The position numbers and the translations under genes were made by a program. 61,603 bases of DNA from an uncultured Pelagibacteraceae bacterium (lineage in GTDB: Bacteria > Pseudomonadota > Alphaproteobacteria > Pelagibacterales > Pelagibacteraceae), in assembly GCA_902589155.1 (NCBI GenBank), contig CACIRV010000004.1, positions 1-61,603 on the forward strand, given 5' to 3'. Shown one piece after another: positions 36,533-46,402 of this stretch. Numbering within the stretch: position 1 is the first letter of the stretch; every line of letters starts with the position of its first letter. The notes under the pieces are model-generated. The model did no database searches, was not told where the DNA came from, and was given only the letters and a program-made list of their open reading frames with translations.

Positions 36533-36888
36533 TAGTTAACCATTTTACCTATCTTTTCACCAGCAAATATATGAAAATGTAAGTGAGGGACTTCTTGTCC
36601 TCCATCACTTCCAATATTTGTTAGAGCACGATAACCTTTTTCTTTTGCTCCTAATAAATTTGAAACATGAGTGATTGCTTTATTTATTTCAACTATTTCT
36701 TTGTCTGATGCTTTATTATTAAAATCATTTAAATCCACATATTCCCCTTTAGGAATAATTAAAACATGAATTTTTTTTTGGGGATTAATGTCATGAAATG
36801 CTAGCACATGGTCATTCTCATAAACTTTTTTACAAGGTATTTCACCTCTAAGAATTTTAGCAAATATATTATTCTTGTCGTAACTCAT
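36532..36888 (-). CDS. HIT-family (HINT-like) nucleotide hydrolase
   Basis: A 118-residue histidine-triad protein. The catalytic motif is VPHLHFHIFAG near the C-terminus, and the N-terminal half has IFAKILRGEIPCKKVYEND and AFHDINPQ. Typical activity is hydrolysis of purine nucleoside phosphoramidates. It is linked to hisE (overlap 4 bp), as in several alphaproteobacteria. Confidence 0.93.
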   Translation of the reverse strand: MSYDKNNIFAKILRGEIPCKKVYENDHVLAFHDINPQKKIHVLIIPKGEYVDLNDFNNKASDKEIVEINKAITHVSNLLGAKEKGYRALTNIGSDGGQEVPHLHFHIFAGEKIGKMVN

Positions 36889-37157
36889 TTTTGTCTTTTC
36901 TTTAGCTCACTCATTACTTCTTCGATCTTTATATCATTTGATTCCAAGTAAACCATCAAATGATAAATAACATCAGCAGCTTCATGAATTTTATTTGAAT
37001 TTTTATCAACAGACTCTATCAACTCTGCGATTTCTTCTTTTACTTTAGAAACGCTTAGATTTTTGTCATTTAATAGTTTGCTAGTATATGACTTATCTGG
37101 TGAAAAATTTTTTCTTTCTCTGATCGTTTTAATTAGCTGTTCTAAATTTTTAAACAT
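36885..37157 (-). CDS. hisE: Phosphoribosyl-ATP pyrophosphatase
   Basis: Second step of histidine biosynthesis. It has 90 residues, a MazG-like all-alpha fold, with VKEEIAELIESVDKNSNKIHEAADVIYHLMVYLE carrying the metal-binding Glu/Asp residues. It stands alone rather than fused to HisI. It lies directly after hisF in the leftward his operon. Confidence 0.95.
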   Translation of the reverse strand: MFKNLEQLIKTIRERKNFSPDKSYTSKLLNDKNLSVSKVKEEIAELIESVDKNSNKIHEAADVIYHLMVYLESNDIKIEEVMSELKKRQK

Positions 37158-37158
37158 T

Positions 37159-37917
37159 TTATAACCTTACTGGAACATTCTTCGATTTTAAATATTCTTT
37201 TGTCTCTTTAATTGTAAATTCTCCATAATGAAAAATGGAAGCTGCTAAAACTGCACTTGCTCCTCCAGTTTTTATTGCATCATATAAATGCTCTAAATTT
37301 CCTGCTCCGCCAGAAGCTATTACCGGAACACTGATTGAATTAGTAATTATATTGAGCAATTCTAAGTCATATCCAGTTTTAGTTCCGTCTTTATCTATTG
37401 AAGTAAGAAGAATTTCTCCTGCTCCATAAGCTTCGGCCTTTTTTGAGAATTCAACTGCATCAATTCCAGTTTTTTCTCTTCCTCCGTGAGTAAATATTTC
37501 CCATTTCCCATCTGAAACTTTTTTAGCATCAACAGCTACTACCATACATTGGGTTCCAAATTTTTGAGCAGCCTCTTTAATAAAATTAATATCTTTAACT
37601 GCAGCAGTATTAATAGAAACTTTATCCGCTCCAGCTAACAACAAATCTCTTATATTTTCTATAGTTCTAATTCCTCCTCCTACAGTTAAAGGAACAAAAC
37701 ACTTTTCTGCTGTTTTATTTACTACATCTATAATTGTATTTCTATTTTCATTACTTGCAGTTATGTCAAGAAAACATATTTCATCTGCTCCACCTTTATC
37801 GTAAATACTCGCTTGCTCTACTGGATCACCAGCATCTTTTAAATCTACAAAATTTATACCTTTAACGACTCTTCCATTTTTAACATCTAAACAGGGTATT
37901 ATTCTATTCTTAAGCAT
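37159..37917 (-). CDS. hisF: Imidazole glycerol phosphate synthase, cyclase subunit
   Basis: TIM-barrel half of the HisF-HisH synthase that joins histidine and purine pathways. It has 252 residues. [16 protein letters not shown] contains the catalytic Asp, [11 protein letters not shown] is the phosphate loop, and the later [13 protein letters not shown] contains the second catalytic Asp. It overlaps hisA by 8 bp. Confidence 0.98.
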   Translation of the reverse strand: MLKNRIIPCLDVKNGRVVKGINFVDLKDAGDPVEQASIYDKGGADEICFLDITASNENRNTIIDVVNKTAEKCFVPLTVGGGIRTIENIRDLLLAGADKVSINTAAVKDINFIKEAAQKFGTQCMVVAVDAKKVSDGKWEIFTHGGREKTGIDAVEFSKKAEAYGAGEILLTSIDKDGTKTGYDLELLNIITNSISVPVIASGGAGNLEHLYDAIKTGGASAVLAASIFHYGEFTIKETKEYLKSKNVPVRL

Positions 37918-38635
37918 CTAATTCCTTTGCGAGTTCATCTAATTTTATATCACCATCAAATATAGCTTTACCAACTATTATGCCTTCAATATTTTTATTA
38001 TTTAACTCTTTTGCTATTTTAATATCTTTAATCGAAGAAACACCTCCAGAAATAATTACAGGACATTTAGAAATTTCAGCAATTTTAACTGTTGCATTAA
38101 AATTAGGACTTGCTTTAGTTCCATCTTTATTAATATCAGTATAAATTAATCTGCTTACACCAAAATCATTTACTTCTTTTAAGAAATCTAAGGTTTTAAT
38201 ATTTAAATTTTCTTTCCAACCTGAAACAGAAAGATTTCCATCTTTAGCATCTAATCCTAAAGCTATTTTGTTTTTAAATTTAGTGCATGCTTCTTTTAAA
38301 AATTCTATATTTTTTATTGCAGCACTACCTAAAATTACTTTTTCTACACCTGAATCAATATACTTCTTAATACTATCTATAAATCTTACTCCTCCACCAA
38401 CTTCAATCTTTAAATCGTATTTACCTACTATTTCTTTTATAATATCTAGGTTAACTGTGTTGCCAGTTAAGGCGCCATCCAAATCAACAATGTGTAAATT
38501 TTTAAAGCCGTGATCTTTATATTTACCAGCTTGATCAATTGGTGAGATCTCATATTCAGTCTTATTATTAAAATCTCCTTTAACTAGCCTAACACACTTC
38601 TTATCTTTAATATCTATTGCTGGAAAAATTTTCAT
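37910..38635 (-). CDS. hisA: ProFAR isomerase HisA
   Basis: Amadori isomerase of histidine synthesis, 241 residues, TIM barrel. Signatures are [18 protein letters not shown] with the catalytic Asp, [31 protein letters not shown] and [15 protein letters not shown]. It lies 1 bp after hisH. Confidence 0.97.
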   Translation of the reverse strand: MKIFPAIDIKDKKCVRLVKGDFNNKTEYEISPIDQAGKYKDHGFKNLHIVDLDGALTGNTVNLDIIKEIVGKYDLKIEVGGGVRFIDSIKKYIDSGVEKVILGSAAIKNIEFLKEACTKFKNKIALGLDAKDGNLSVSGWKENLNIKTLDFLKEVNDFGVSRLIYTDINKDGTKASPNFNATVKIAEISKCPVIISGGVSSIKDIKIAKELNNKNIEGIIVGKAIFDGDIKLDELAKELDA

Positions 38636-38636
38636 T

Positions 38637-39272
38637 TTATATTTTTAAAAAGTTAGTTAAAATTTTTAATCCAGTACTTTGACTTTTCTCTGGATGAAAT
38701 TGAGAACCAAATATATTTCCAAGTGATACTGCAGCTATTACATCTTTTCCGTAATTGGTTGTAATAGATATGGCTTTTTTATTTTCAGGAATGAATTCAT
38801 AGCTATGAATGAAATAAGCATGATTATTATTCATTCCATCCTCAAAAACTTTAGAGTTGTTTTCTACTTTTAGTTCGTTCCAACCCATGTGAGGAATTTT
38901 AAGTTTTGATGAGGTTACATCTAATTTAATTACTTCGCCTGGAATCCAGTTTAATCCTTTTGTTTTTTCCTCTTCATGTCCAGTCGTTGCAAACAATTGC
39001 ATACCGGCACAAATTCCATAGATTGGTTTCTTCTTTACAATAATGCTTTCATTTAATTCTTGTTGTAACCCCTTGATATTATCAATTCCCTTTTTACAAG
39101 CTTTAAAAGAACCCTGGCCTGGTAAAACTATTTTGTCTGATTTTTTTACATCATTTACATCTGAACTAACTTTAACTAAATAATTTAAGTTATTATCAAA
39201 GTTTGCTTTTTCAATAGATTTAGCAATAGACCTTAAATTGCCAACCCCATAATCAACAACGGTTAATAACAT
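38637..39272 (-). CDS. hisH: Imidazole glycerol phosphate synthase, glutaminase subunit
   Basis: Class I glutamine amidotransferase feeding ammonia to HisF. It has 211 residues. The nucleophile elbow is YGICAGMQL, with Cys at about residue 87. The oxyanion region LPGQGSF and the His-Glu pair in SQFHPEKSQ are present. It lies between hisB and hisA. Confidence 0.97.
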   Translation of the reverse strand: MLLTVVDYGVGNLRSIAKSIEKANFDNNLNYLVKVSSDVNDVKKSDKIVLPGQGSFKACKKGIDNIKGLQQELNESIIVKKKPIYGICAGMQLFATTGHEEEKTKGLNWIPGEVIKLDVTSSKLKIPHMGWNELKVENNSKVFEDGMNNNHAYFIHSYEFIPENKKAISITTNYGKDVIAAVSLGNIFGSQFHPEKSQSTGLKILTNFLKI

Positions 39273-39278
39273 TTATAA

Positions 39279-39869
39279 TTAAAGTTTGCCTTTAGTAGAT
39301 GGTATTGAATTCTTAATTCTTGCATCAATTGCTAAAGCATCTTTTAAAGATCTAGCTAGTCCCTTATAACAAGATTCAATTTTATGATGGCTGTTCTCGC
39401 CATAAATATTTTCTACGTGTAATGTAATTCCTGCAGATTGTGAAAATGCCTGAAACCATTCTTTAAAGAGTTCAGTGTCCATTTCGCCTAACTTTTCTAC
39501 TTTTAAATCTACTTTCCAAATTAAATAAGGTCTATTAGATATATCCACTGAAACTCTACTTAGTGTTTCATCCATTGGTATCATTGTAGATGCATATCTC
39601 GTAATACCTTTTCGATTACCGGCAGCTTTTTTGATAGCTTCACCAATAGCTATACCGGTGTCTTCGGTTGTGTGATGTAAGTCAATATGAGTATCGCCTT
39701 TAGCTTTAACTTCTATGTCTATTAATGAATGTTTAGCTAGCTGTTCAAGCATGTGATCAAGAAATCCAATACCAGTTTTAATCTTATATTTCCCGTTTCC
39801 GTCTAGATTGACTGCGACCAAAATGTTGGTTTCTTTAGTTTTTCTGTTTATTTTAGCTTTTCTTTTCAT
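39279..39869 (-). CDS. hisB: Imidazoleglycerol-phosphate dehydratase
   Basis: Mn-dependent dehydratase of histidine synthesis, 196 residues, monofunctional. The duplicated metal motifs [18 protein letters not shown]-like and [16 protein letters not shown] are complete, with the conserved [13 protein letters not shown]. It is the first gene of the leftward hisB-hisH-hisA-hisF-hisE-HIT-GNAT series. The 102-bp gap to hslV must hold the operon promoter. Confidence 0.98.
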   Translation of the reverse strand: MKRKAKINRKTKETNILVAVNLDGNGKYKIKTGIGFLDHMLEQLAKHSLIDIEVKAKGDTHIDLHHTTEDTGIAIGEAIKKAAGNRKGITRYASTMIPMDETLSRVSVDISNRPYLIWKVDLKVEKLGEMDTELFKEWFQAFSQSAGITLHVENIYGENSHHKIESCYKGLARSLKDALAIDARIKNSIPSTKGKL

Positions 39870-39971
39870 AATCTATGACAATTTATCTTTGATATATATA
39901 CAAATGAACATTTTATCAATAAATCAGATTTCACTATTGAAGATCTAAAATTAATCTCCACATATAACATC

Positions 39972-40511
39972 ATGAATACAGCTGAAAAGTGGCATGGCAC
40001 TACCATTGTTTTGCTAAGAAAAAATAACGAAACAGTCGTTGCAGGTGACGGTCAGGTTAGTCTTGGTAACACTGTTTTAAAAAGTAAAGCCAAGAAAGTT
40101 AGAAAAATAGAAAGCAGAGGTGTAATAGCTGGTTTTGCTGGATCTACTGCTGATGCATTGACATTGTTTGAAAGGCTTGAAGCAAAACTTGAAAAACATG
40201 CGGGAAATTTACAAAGAGCAGCTGTTGAACTAGCTAAAGATTGGAGAAGTGATAAATTTTTAAGAAGACTAGAGGCTTTAATGGCAGTAGCTGATAAAAA
40301 ACATAGTTTTATTATTTCTGGGACTGGAGATGTTTTGGAGCCAGAGGATGGCATTATAGGAATTGGATCAGGAGGAAATTATGCTTTGGCAGCTGCAAAA
40401 GTTTTAATTGAAACAGATTTAAAAGCTGAAGAAATTGCAAGAAAATCTATTAAAGTAGCATCAGATATTTGTGTTTTTACTAATAATAATATTACTGTGG
40501 AGAAAATTTAA
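39972..40511 (+). CDS. hslV: ATP-dependent protease subunit HslV
   Basis: Threonine peptidase forming the HslUV proteasome-like complex. It has 179 residues. The active Thr follows a short propeptide in [12 protein letters not shown], so cleavage before TTIV at about residue 10 is expected, as in other alphaproteobacteria. [25 protein letters not shown] and the C-terminal domain are canonical. hslU follows after 2 bp. Confidence 0.97.
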   Translation: MNTAEKWHGTTIVLLRKNNETVVAGDGQVSLGNTVLKSKAKKVRKIESRGVIAGFAGSTADALTLFERLEAKLEKHAGNLQRAAVELAKDWRSDKFLRRLEALMAVADKKHSFIISGTGDVLEPEDGIIGIGSGGNYALAAAKVLIETDLKAEEIARKSIKVASDICVFTNNNITVEKI

Positions 40512-40513
40512 TT

Positions 40514-41890
40514 ATGGCTTCCTCAAAGAATGTAACAAATTTAAATCTTGTTAAAAATACTAAAAAGAAAAGTTCTAAGGTAAGCGCTTTGTCTCCAAGG
40601 GAAATAGTTTCCGAATTAGATAGATACGTTATTGGACAAAAAGAAGCTAAAAAGGCTGTTGCTGTTGCATTGAGAAACAGATGGAGAAGACAAGCTCTTT
40701 CAGATGAGATGAGAGATGAAGTTCTTCCCAAGAATATTCTTATGATTGGTCCTACAGGTGTTGGAAAGACCGAAATATCAAGAAGATTGTCAAAATTAGC
40801 TGAAGCTCCATTCATTAAAGTCGAAGCTACAAGATTTACTGAAGTAGGCTATGTAGGAAGAGATGTTGAGCAAATAGTTAGAGATTTAATTGAAATAGCT
40901 ATTGCTATGGAGAGAGAAAAGAAAAGAAAAGAAGTTAAAGCAAAAGCAGAGCTTAAAGCAGAAGATAAAGTATTAGATGCACTTGTGGGTAACAAAGCTA
41001 GTGTAGCAACGAAAGAAAGTTTTAGAAAAAGATTGAGAAATGGTGATCTTGATGAAAATGAAATAGAAATTGAAGTTCAGGATAAAACTTCAGGTCTTCA
41101 AAGTTTTGAAATACCAGGTATGCCAGGGGGAAATGTTGGAATGGTTAATCTTGGAGATATTCTTGGCAAGTCAATGGGAAATAAAAAAGGGAAAAAGAAA
41201 AAAATGACTGTCAAAGAATCTCATGACATTTTAGTTGCTCAAGAATCTGACAAAATGATAGAGGAAGATAAAATTATAAAAGAAGCAAAAAAAGCAACGG
41301 AAGAAAATGGTATCGTGTTTTTGGATGAAATAGATAAAGTGTCAGCTAGAAGTGATAGAGTAGGCGGAGATGTATCTAGAGAAGGAGTTCAAAGAGACTT
41401 ATTACCTTTAATTGAAGGTACTACTGTAAGCACAAAACACGGACCAATTAAAACAGATCATATTCTTTTTATTGCGTCTGGAGCTTTTCAATTAGCTAAA
41501 CCGTCTGATCTTCTTCCTGAATTGCAAGGTAGATTACCTATTAGAGTAGAGCTAAACGCTTTAAACGAAGATGATTTCAAAAGAATATTAAAGGAACCTG
41601 ATAATAGCTTGATTAAACAATATAAGGAATTATTAAAAACCGAAAGTGTCAATCTTATATTTACTGATGATGGGATTGATATGTTAGCAAAAATATCTGC
41701 AGAAGTTAATTCTTCTGTCGAAAATATTGGAGCAAGAAGACTTCATACAATCATTGAAAAGGTTTTAGATGATATAAGTTTTAATGCTACTGATAAAGCT
41801 GGCGAAACTATAACTATAGACAAGAAATATGTTAACGAAAATTTAGGTAATTTAGTTAAAGATACTGATTTATCAAAATTTATTTTATAG
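40514..41890 (+). CDS. hslU: ATPase subunit HslU
   Basis: AAA+ unfoldase of HslUV, 458 residues. [33 protein letters not shown] begins the AAA domain. Walker A is [11 protein letters not shown], Walker B is [10 protein letters not shown], and the GYVGRD pore loop reads [10 protein letters not shown]. The I domain is present. The C-terminal tail ends KFIL, suited to docking on HslV. Confidence 0.98.
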   Translation: MASSKNVTNLNLVKNTKKKSSKVSALSPREIVSELDRYVIGQKEAKKAVAVALRNRWRRQALSDEMRDEVLPKNILMIGPTGVGKTEISRRLSKLAEAPFIKVEATRFTEVGYVGRDVEQIVRDLIEIAIAMEREKKRKEVKAKAELKAEDKVLDALVGNKASVATKESFRKRLRNGDLDENEIEIEVQDKTSGLQSFEIPGMPGGNVGMVNLGDILGKSMGNKKGKKKKMTVKESHDILVAQESDKMIEEDKIIKEAKKATEENGIVFLDEIDKVSARSDRVGGDVSREGVQRDLLPLIEGTTVSTKHGPIKTDHILFIASGAFQLAKPSDLLPELQGRLPIRVELNALNEDDFKRILKEPDNSLIKQYKELLKTESVNLIFTDDGIDMLAKISAEVNSSVENIGARRLHTIIEKVLDDISFNATDKAGETITIDKKYVNENLGNLVKDTDLSKFIL

Positions 41891-42304
41891 TCTTTTAAGT
41901 TTAATTATAATCGCTCCATCACCACCATTTTTTTTATCTGCCTCTGAAATTGAGATTATATGTTTTGATAAACCTAAATTTGAATTAATATACTCTGGTA
42001 CTGAATATCTTAGCTTGCTTAGATCTTTAGAAACATAAACATCTTTTTCTGTGTTAGAATGAATTCCTTTTCCTGTGATTAATAAAATTTCTTTGTAGTT
42101 TTTATCCACACACGATAAAATTATCTTTTTTACCTTTTCATTAGCTTCAATCAAAGTAAAACCATGCAAATCATACTTGTATCTACTATTATTTAAATCG
42201 TTTTGACTCTTAACGTTGTCTTTGTCAGTTAAATCTGTTGGGTTCTTGATATAATTCTTCCAGGTATTAATATCTTTTTGAGAAATATTTTTCTTTTTTG
42301 TCAC
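41885..42304 (-). CDS. Smr-domain protein
   Basis: A 139-residue protein whose C-terminal 90 residues form an Smr domain: [18 protein letters not shown] and [12 protein letters not shown], near the consensus LDLHG...TGxG. Smr domains often nick or cleave nucleic acids and are linked to ribosome collision rescue in some bacteria. The N-terminus is short and charged. It overlaps hslU and the Tim44-like gene by a few bases, an alphaproteobacterial near-origin arrangement. Confidence 0.9.
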   Translation of the reverse strand: MTKKKNISQKDINTWKNYIKNPTDLTDKDNVKSQNDLNNSRYKYDLHGFTLIEANEKVKKIILSCVDKNYKEILLITGKGIHSNTEKDVYVSKDLSKLRYSVPEYINSNLGLSKHIISISEADKKNGGDGAIIIKLKRL

Positions 42305-42903
42305 TTACTAACAATTTCAGATAAATACCAATTAGGACCTTTTTTTAATATGTTTCTTGTAAATTTCCAATAATCTATAACTTGCTTTATCTTATCAGGG
42401 TTTCCTTCGATTATCTTGTTATCTTTGTCTTTCTTTACTGAAATAACTTCAGAAACAAATTTTACAGAAGCAAAAAGTTCATTCTTTACTTTTTCATACT
42501 TCTCAACATTAGACTCTTTTACACCTATAAATGTAAACTCTGATTGTATATTCTCTTTATTTCTAGCTTGAATAGCTTGTTCAAAGTTAGCGGACATATC
42601 TGGAGTGAGCAGCTCTTTTAATTTTTGACTATCCCCTTTGGCAAATGAAGTAAGAATTGTTTCATAGGCAATCTCAGCTCCTTTAAGAAATTCTTTTTTT
42701 TCTTGGCCTTCTAATACTTCAAGATTTTTTTTAAAATTTTTAACATTGCTATTTGGCAAGTTAAATTTTTTCTCAGCAAAATCTGAATAAATTTTAGTTT
42801 CATGGCCAGTTTTTCTACCTAATATATTCCTTAACCGCAGGATTATAAATCCAGCGATCATTCCAAGTAAAATAATATCAATATATCCAAAATTGTTACT
42901 CAT
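42301..42903 (-). CDS. Tim44-like membrane-associated protein
   Basis: A 200-residue protein from the ATG at 42903 (MSNNFGYIDIILLGMIAGFIILRL). The upstream ATG at 42921 adds six residues. A single N-terminal transmembrane helix (about 8-25) precedes a Tim44-fold domain with FLKGAEIAYETILTSFAKGDSQKLKELLTPDM, the conserved ligand pocket region. Bacterial Tim44-like proteins are thought to act at the inner membrane in protein biogenesis. The clustering with fxsA and secB is typical of the group. Confidence 0.88.
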   Translation of the reverse strand: MSNNFGYIDIILLGMIAGFIILRLRNILGRKTGHETKIYSDFAEKKFNLPNSNVKNFKKNLEVLEGQEKKEFLKGAEIAYETILTSFAKGDSQKLKELLTPDMSANFEQAIQARNKENIQSEFTFIGVKESNVEKYEKVKNELFASVKFVSEVISVKKDKDNKIIEGNPDKIKQVIDYWKFTRNILKKGPNWYLSEIVSK

Positions 42904-42947
42904 AATTTGATAAATATACATTAATAATATAATTTTGTATCAGACAA

Positions 42948-43373
42948 ATGAACTCATTTTTTCTGCTATTTATAGGTTTACCAGCGCTAGAAATTTTTCT
43001 GATGATCAAGATCGGGGGGCAAATAGGAGCTTTAAGCACTGTATCATTAATTTTTTTAACTGCAATTATCGGTGTTTATTTTGCAAAGTTGGAGGGAATT
43101 AAAACCATGAGATCAGGAATCATGAACTTGTATCAAAATAAAGTCCCAGTTTATGAAATAATTTCAGGTGCATCCATAGCTATAGCGGCACTGCTTCTAA
43201 TCATCCCTGGTTTCTTTTCTGACACAATAGGATTTCTACTTTTAATACCTTTTACAAGAAAAATTTTAATTAGTTTTTTTGTAAAAAAAAATAAAATATC
43301 AACGAACCAAGAAAATACAGATGTACTAGATGGTGAGATTGTAGAGAATAAAGATAAAAAAGATGAACTATAA
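42948..43373 (+). CDS. fxsA: FxsA-family membrane protein
   Basis: A 141-residue cytoplasmic-membrane protein. FFLLFIGLPALEIFLMIKIGG starts the family, with further spans at about 28-48 and 73-98 (AIAALLLIIPGFFSDTIGFLLLIPFTR). In E. coli FxsA overexpression relieves phage F exclusion; its native role is unclear. A charged tail overlaps secB by 11 bp. The gene diverges from the Tim44-like gene. Confidence 0.92.
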   Translation: MNSFFLLFIGLPALEIFLMIKIGGQIGALSTVSLIFLTAIIGVYFAKLEGIKTMRSGIMNLYQNKVPVYEIISGASIAIAALLLIIPGFFSDTIGFLLLIPFTRKILISFFVKKNKISTNQENTDVLDGEIVENKDKKDEL

Positions 43374-43782
43374 AATAATTGGCAAATACATTAAAGAATT
43401 AGATTTTAAAATACCAAATCCAAAAGTTTTTTCCTTGTTAGCTAAAAATATTTCAAATTACAAAATAAATATTGACATTAAAAGCAACCAACTAAAAGAA
43501 AAAATTATTGAAGTTGAAATGACTTTAAATCTTACGCCGATTAAAAATGAATCGGAAAAAATTAATACTAAAATAATCTACTCTACTATAATCGAACTTA
43601 ATGAAGGTGTGAGTGATAAAAAAGAAATAGAAAAAATAATACTGATTAATGTCCCGTCGAAGGTTTATCCTGAACTTAGAAAGATATTTGTATTTGTCTT
43701 TGAAAATTCTGGATTTAAGGATATTAAAATTAGCAACAACGTTGATTTCCAAAAACTTTATAATCTTAAAAAATCTCAATAA
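43363..43782 (+). CDS. secB: Protein-export chaperone SecB
   Basis: Tetrameric chaperone that holds preproteins unfolded for SecA. It has 139 residues, shorter than usual. The conserved block NVPSKVYPELRKIFVFVFENSGF and the preceding strand pattern fit SecB, as does the position beside fxsA and dnaQ. The charged lysine-rich background reflects the genome's base composition. Confidence 0.88.
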   Translation: MNYKIIGKYIKELDFKIPNPKVFSLLAKNISNYKINIDIKSNQLKEKIIEVEMTLNLTPIKNESEKINTKIIYSTIIELNEGVSDKKEIEKIILINVPSKVYPELRKIFVFVFENSGFKDIKISNNVDFQKLYNLKKSQ

Positions 43783-44441
43783 AAATTCTTTTTAAGATCT
43801 GACTTTAAAAATTCTTTATGTTTTTTTAATTCTACTTCTGATACTTGCAATATAGTTTTATTATATATTTTCTCTTTACTATCTGCTTTCATTACTTCTT
43901 GGTCTACAGAGGAAAGATTGAGTTTAGGCTCCTTTACATCTAAAAGATTAATATAAACTTCTCTTAATAGCTCGCAGTCTAACAATGCATTATGTTTGAC
44001 TCTTCTAGATATATCAATATTAAATCTTTTACATAGTGAGTCTAGTGAGTTTGACATGCCAGGAAATTTGTTTCTCGCGACCTCGAGAGAGTCGACTATG
44101 AAAGTTTTATCAATTGACTCCTTTTTTATTAAACCTAATTCACCGTTCAAAAAACTTAAATCGAAATTTGCATTATGAATTATTAATTTTTTTCCTTTAA
44201 TAAAATTTAAAAATTCTTCTGCAATTCGATCAAAAGTTTCTTGGCTGCTTAAAAAATCCTCAGAGAACCCGTGAACTTTAAAAGCCTCTTCAGGTATGTC
44301 TCTTTTTGGATTTATCAACTTATGAAAAACTTTCTTTGTTGGTATTAGATCTTTAGTTTCAATACAAGCGATCTCAACAATTTTATGACCATCTTTAAAA
44401 GACAGTCCAGTTGTTTCAGTATCTAAAAAAATTTCATTCAT
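43776..44441 (-). CDS. dnaQ: DNA polymerase III epsilon subunit (3'-5' exonuclease)
   Basis: Proofreading exonuclease of 221 residues. The three Exo motifs are FLDTETTGLSFKDGHKIVEIA (Asp/Glu metal ligands), IIHNANFDLSFLNGEL, and RRVKHNALLDCELL with the catalytic His and Asp. A C-terminal tail binds the alpha subunit in the family. It overlaps coaE by 8 bp. Confidence 0.97.
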   Translation of the reverse strand: MNEIFLDTETTGLSFKDGHKIVEIACIETKDLIPTKKVFHKLINPKRDIPEEAFKVHGFSEDFLSSQETFDRIAEEFLNFIKGKKLIIHNANFDLSFLNGELGLIKKESIDKTFIVDSLEVARNKFPGMSNSLDSLCKRFNIDISRRVKHNALLDCELLREVYINLLDVKEPKLNLSSVDQEVMKADSKEKIYNKTILQVSEVELKKHKEFLKSDLKKNFY

Positions 44442-44997
44442 ATAAATTAATTATATTTGAAAGTTTCTTTTTTAAAATAGATAAAGATTTATTATTCACA
44501 ATTATATGATCACAAAATTTCATTTTCTTGCTATCTTTTAACTGATGTTTATCTAGTATTGAGAAAAGTTTAATATTTCCTCCTCTCGAGATATATCTTT
44601 TTAATCTCAAACTATTTTTTGATTTTATAAAAATTGTAACATCAAAGTACTTTTGAAGTTTACTCTCTATTAATAAAGGAATTTCAAAAAACAGGAACTT
44701 TTTTTTTCTGTTTTTTTTCAAAAATTTTAACATTTCTCTTCTTACCAAAGGATGTATTATTTTTTCTAATTTTCTTAAATTTTTTTTTTTTTGTAAGATT
44801 TTTTTTTTAATCTCTTTTTTAAAACTTTTATCTAGTTGAAGTTTAAATTTTTTTACAATCAGATTCTTAAAAAATTTTTGCGTATATAATTTCTTAACCT
44901 CTTTATCTGCACTAAAAAGTGGGCCTCTTCTACTTGATATAATCTTACTGGCGGTTGTTTTTCCTGATGCTAAAGAACCTGTGAGACCAATTTTCAT
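44434..44997 (-). CDS. coaE: Dephospho-CoA kinase
   Basis: Last step of CoA synthesis. It has 187 residues. The P-loop is GLTGSLASGKTTASK at about 4-18. The substrate region has SADKEVKKLY and the HPLVRREM motif, and FFEIPLLIES corresponds to the usual VPLLFE. It is very Lys- and Phe-rich. It shares one base with aroE. Confidence 0.95.
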   Translation of the reverse strand: MKIGLTGSLASGKTTASKIISSRRGPLFSADKEVKKLYTQKFFKNLIVKKFKLQLDKSFKKEIKKKILQKKKNLRKLEKIIHPLVRREMLKFLKKNRKKKFLFFEIPLLIESKLQKYFDVTIFIKSKNSLRLKRYISRGGNIKLFSILDKHQLKDSKKMKFCDHIIVNNKSLSILKKKLSNIINLYE

Positions 44998-45821
44998 TAT
45001 TTCAACTTTGAGATCAACAAATCTATCAATTGATTGTCTATTTCGGGGTTGATTTTATTCCATAAATAAAAAGATTTTTGCCCCTGATAAATAAACATTT
45101 CCAGACCGTTAAATGTTTTAATTTTATCTTCTTTTAAAAATTTCAATGTTTTTGTTTCTATAGGATTATAAATTGTATCTATATAAATCAAATTATCTTT
45201 TACATTATTAAAATTAAATTGAAAGTCTTCACCATTTTTCAAACCAAGACTTGTAGCGTTAATAATAATATCAAACTTACTAATTTCTTGTTCTAAAGAG
45301 TTCCACTCTAAAATTTTTAAAGAATTAAATTTTTTTTTCAAAAAAATTGATTTTTCATGTGTTCGATTTATAATCGCTATCTCTTGTGTTTTTGATTTTT
45401 GTAATGAAAAAATAACAGATGGGGAAACACCTCCGGCTCCAATCACCAATGCTTTCTTGTTTTCTATTCCTGGGATTTCTTTCAAATAAGCAGCTTGCAA
45501 ACCAAAAACATCAGTATTTTCTCCCACAAGTGTTTTATTATCGTCTAGAAAAATTGTATTAACTGAATTTGTAGATTTAGCATCATTTACTAACTGATCA
45601 ACAAATGGAATAATTTTCTGCTTATATGGAAGGGTGACATTCACTCCATTTAATTCTTTATTTTTTATTTTCTTAACAATAGTTTCTATTTCTTGCTCTT
45701 TAACATTAAATAAAGAATAGTCAGCTTCGATATCATACTTATTAAACCAATAGTTATGCAAAACTGGTGATAGCGAATGATTTACTGGATCACCTATAAT
45801 TCCGAACGATTTTTTGCTCAT
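44997..45821 (-). CDS. aroE: Shikimate dehydrogenase
   Basis: NADP-dependent step of the chorismate pathway, 274 residues. The substrate motif GDPVNHSLSPVLHNYWF and the catalytic Lys in NVTLPYKQKI are present. The NADP loop is VIGAGGVSPSVIFSL, and the end has GLEMFIYQGQKSFYLW. It overlaps maf by 4 bp. Confidence 0.96.
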   Translation of the reverse strand: MSKKSFGIIGDPVNHSLSPVLHNYWFNKYDIEADYSLFNVKEQEIETIVKKIKNKELNGVNVTLPYKQKIIPFVDQLVNDAKSTNSVNTIFLDDNKTLVGENTDVFGLQAAYLKEIPGIENKKALVIGAGGVSPSVIFSLQKSKTQEIAIINRTHEKSIFLKKKFNSLKILEWNSLEQEISKFDIIINATSLGLKNGEDFQFNFNNVKDNLIYIDTIYNPIETKTLKFLKEDKIKTFNGLEMFIYQGQKSFYLWNKINPEIDNQLIDLLISKLK

Positions 45822-46402
45822 TTTTTATATTGATTAATATAATTCATTATCTGTTTTATAGGCAAACCCATAATTGAATCTTTGTCTCCTTTTATATATT
45901 CAAAGAGGTTTACGCCTTCTGCTTCTACTTGGTAAACTCCATACATTAATAATGTTTCAGTTTTAATTTTATCTAAATATTGCATAATTTCATCTTCTTT
46001 AAGATTTTTCATTTTTAACTCTGACTGGTCAGTATGATTCCAAATCATAGCGCCGTTTTTTGAAATACATACGGAGCTAATAAGATAATGTTTAGAATTA
46101 TTTAATTTTTTTAAAATCTTAAAAGCTTCCTCTCTAGATTTAGGTTTATTAATTATTTGACTGTTTAAAGATACTACACTATCGGCACCTAATACAAGGC
46201 GGTCTGGGTTTTGGCTGCTGACCTTTATTGATTTAAGTTCTGCCAAATTTTTAGATATAATTAACGGGCTAGCACCTTCAGCTAACAAAGACGTTTTAAT
46301 TTCATCTTCGTCTACATTTGACACAATAACTTCTGGATTAATATTGTATCTTTCTAAAATCTCCTTTCTTACGTTGCTTTTGGAAGCTAAAATTATTTTC
46401 AT
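45818..46402 (-). CDS. maf: Maf-family nucleotide pyrophosphatase
   Basis: House-cleaning NTP pyrophosphatase acting on modified or canonical pyrimidine NTPs, 194 residues. IILASKSNVRKEIL is the N-terminal S/T-x-R motif. LVLGADSVVSLN and KPKSREEAFKIL are conserved. It is part of maf-aroE-coaE-dnaQ, conserved beside the origin in alphaproteobacteria. It overlaps ppsR by 4 bp. Confidence 0.95.
   Translation of the reverse strand: MKIILASKSNVRKEILERYNINPEVIVSNVDEDEIKTSLLAEGASPLIISKNLAELKSIKVSSQNPDRLVLGADSVVSLNSQIINKPKSREEAFKILKKLNNSKHYLISSVCISKNGAMIWNHTDQSELKMKNLKEDEIMQYLDKIKTETLLMYGVYQVEAEGVNLFEYIKGDKDSIMGLPIKQIMNYINQYKK

Noticed and set aside
39870-39971. Specific promoters in the hisB-hslV gap
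   Set aside because: TATA-like hexamers are abundant by chance in this A/T-rich stretch and no well-spaced -35 could be chosen.
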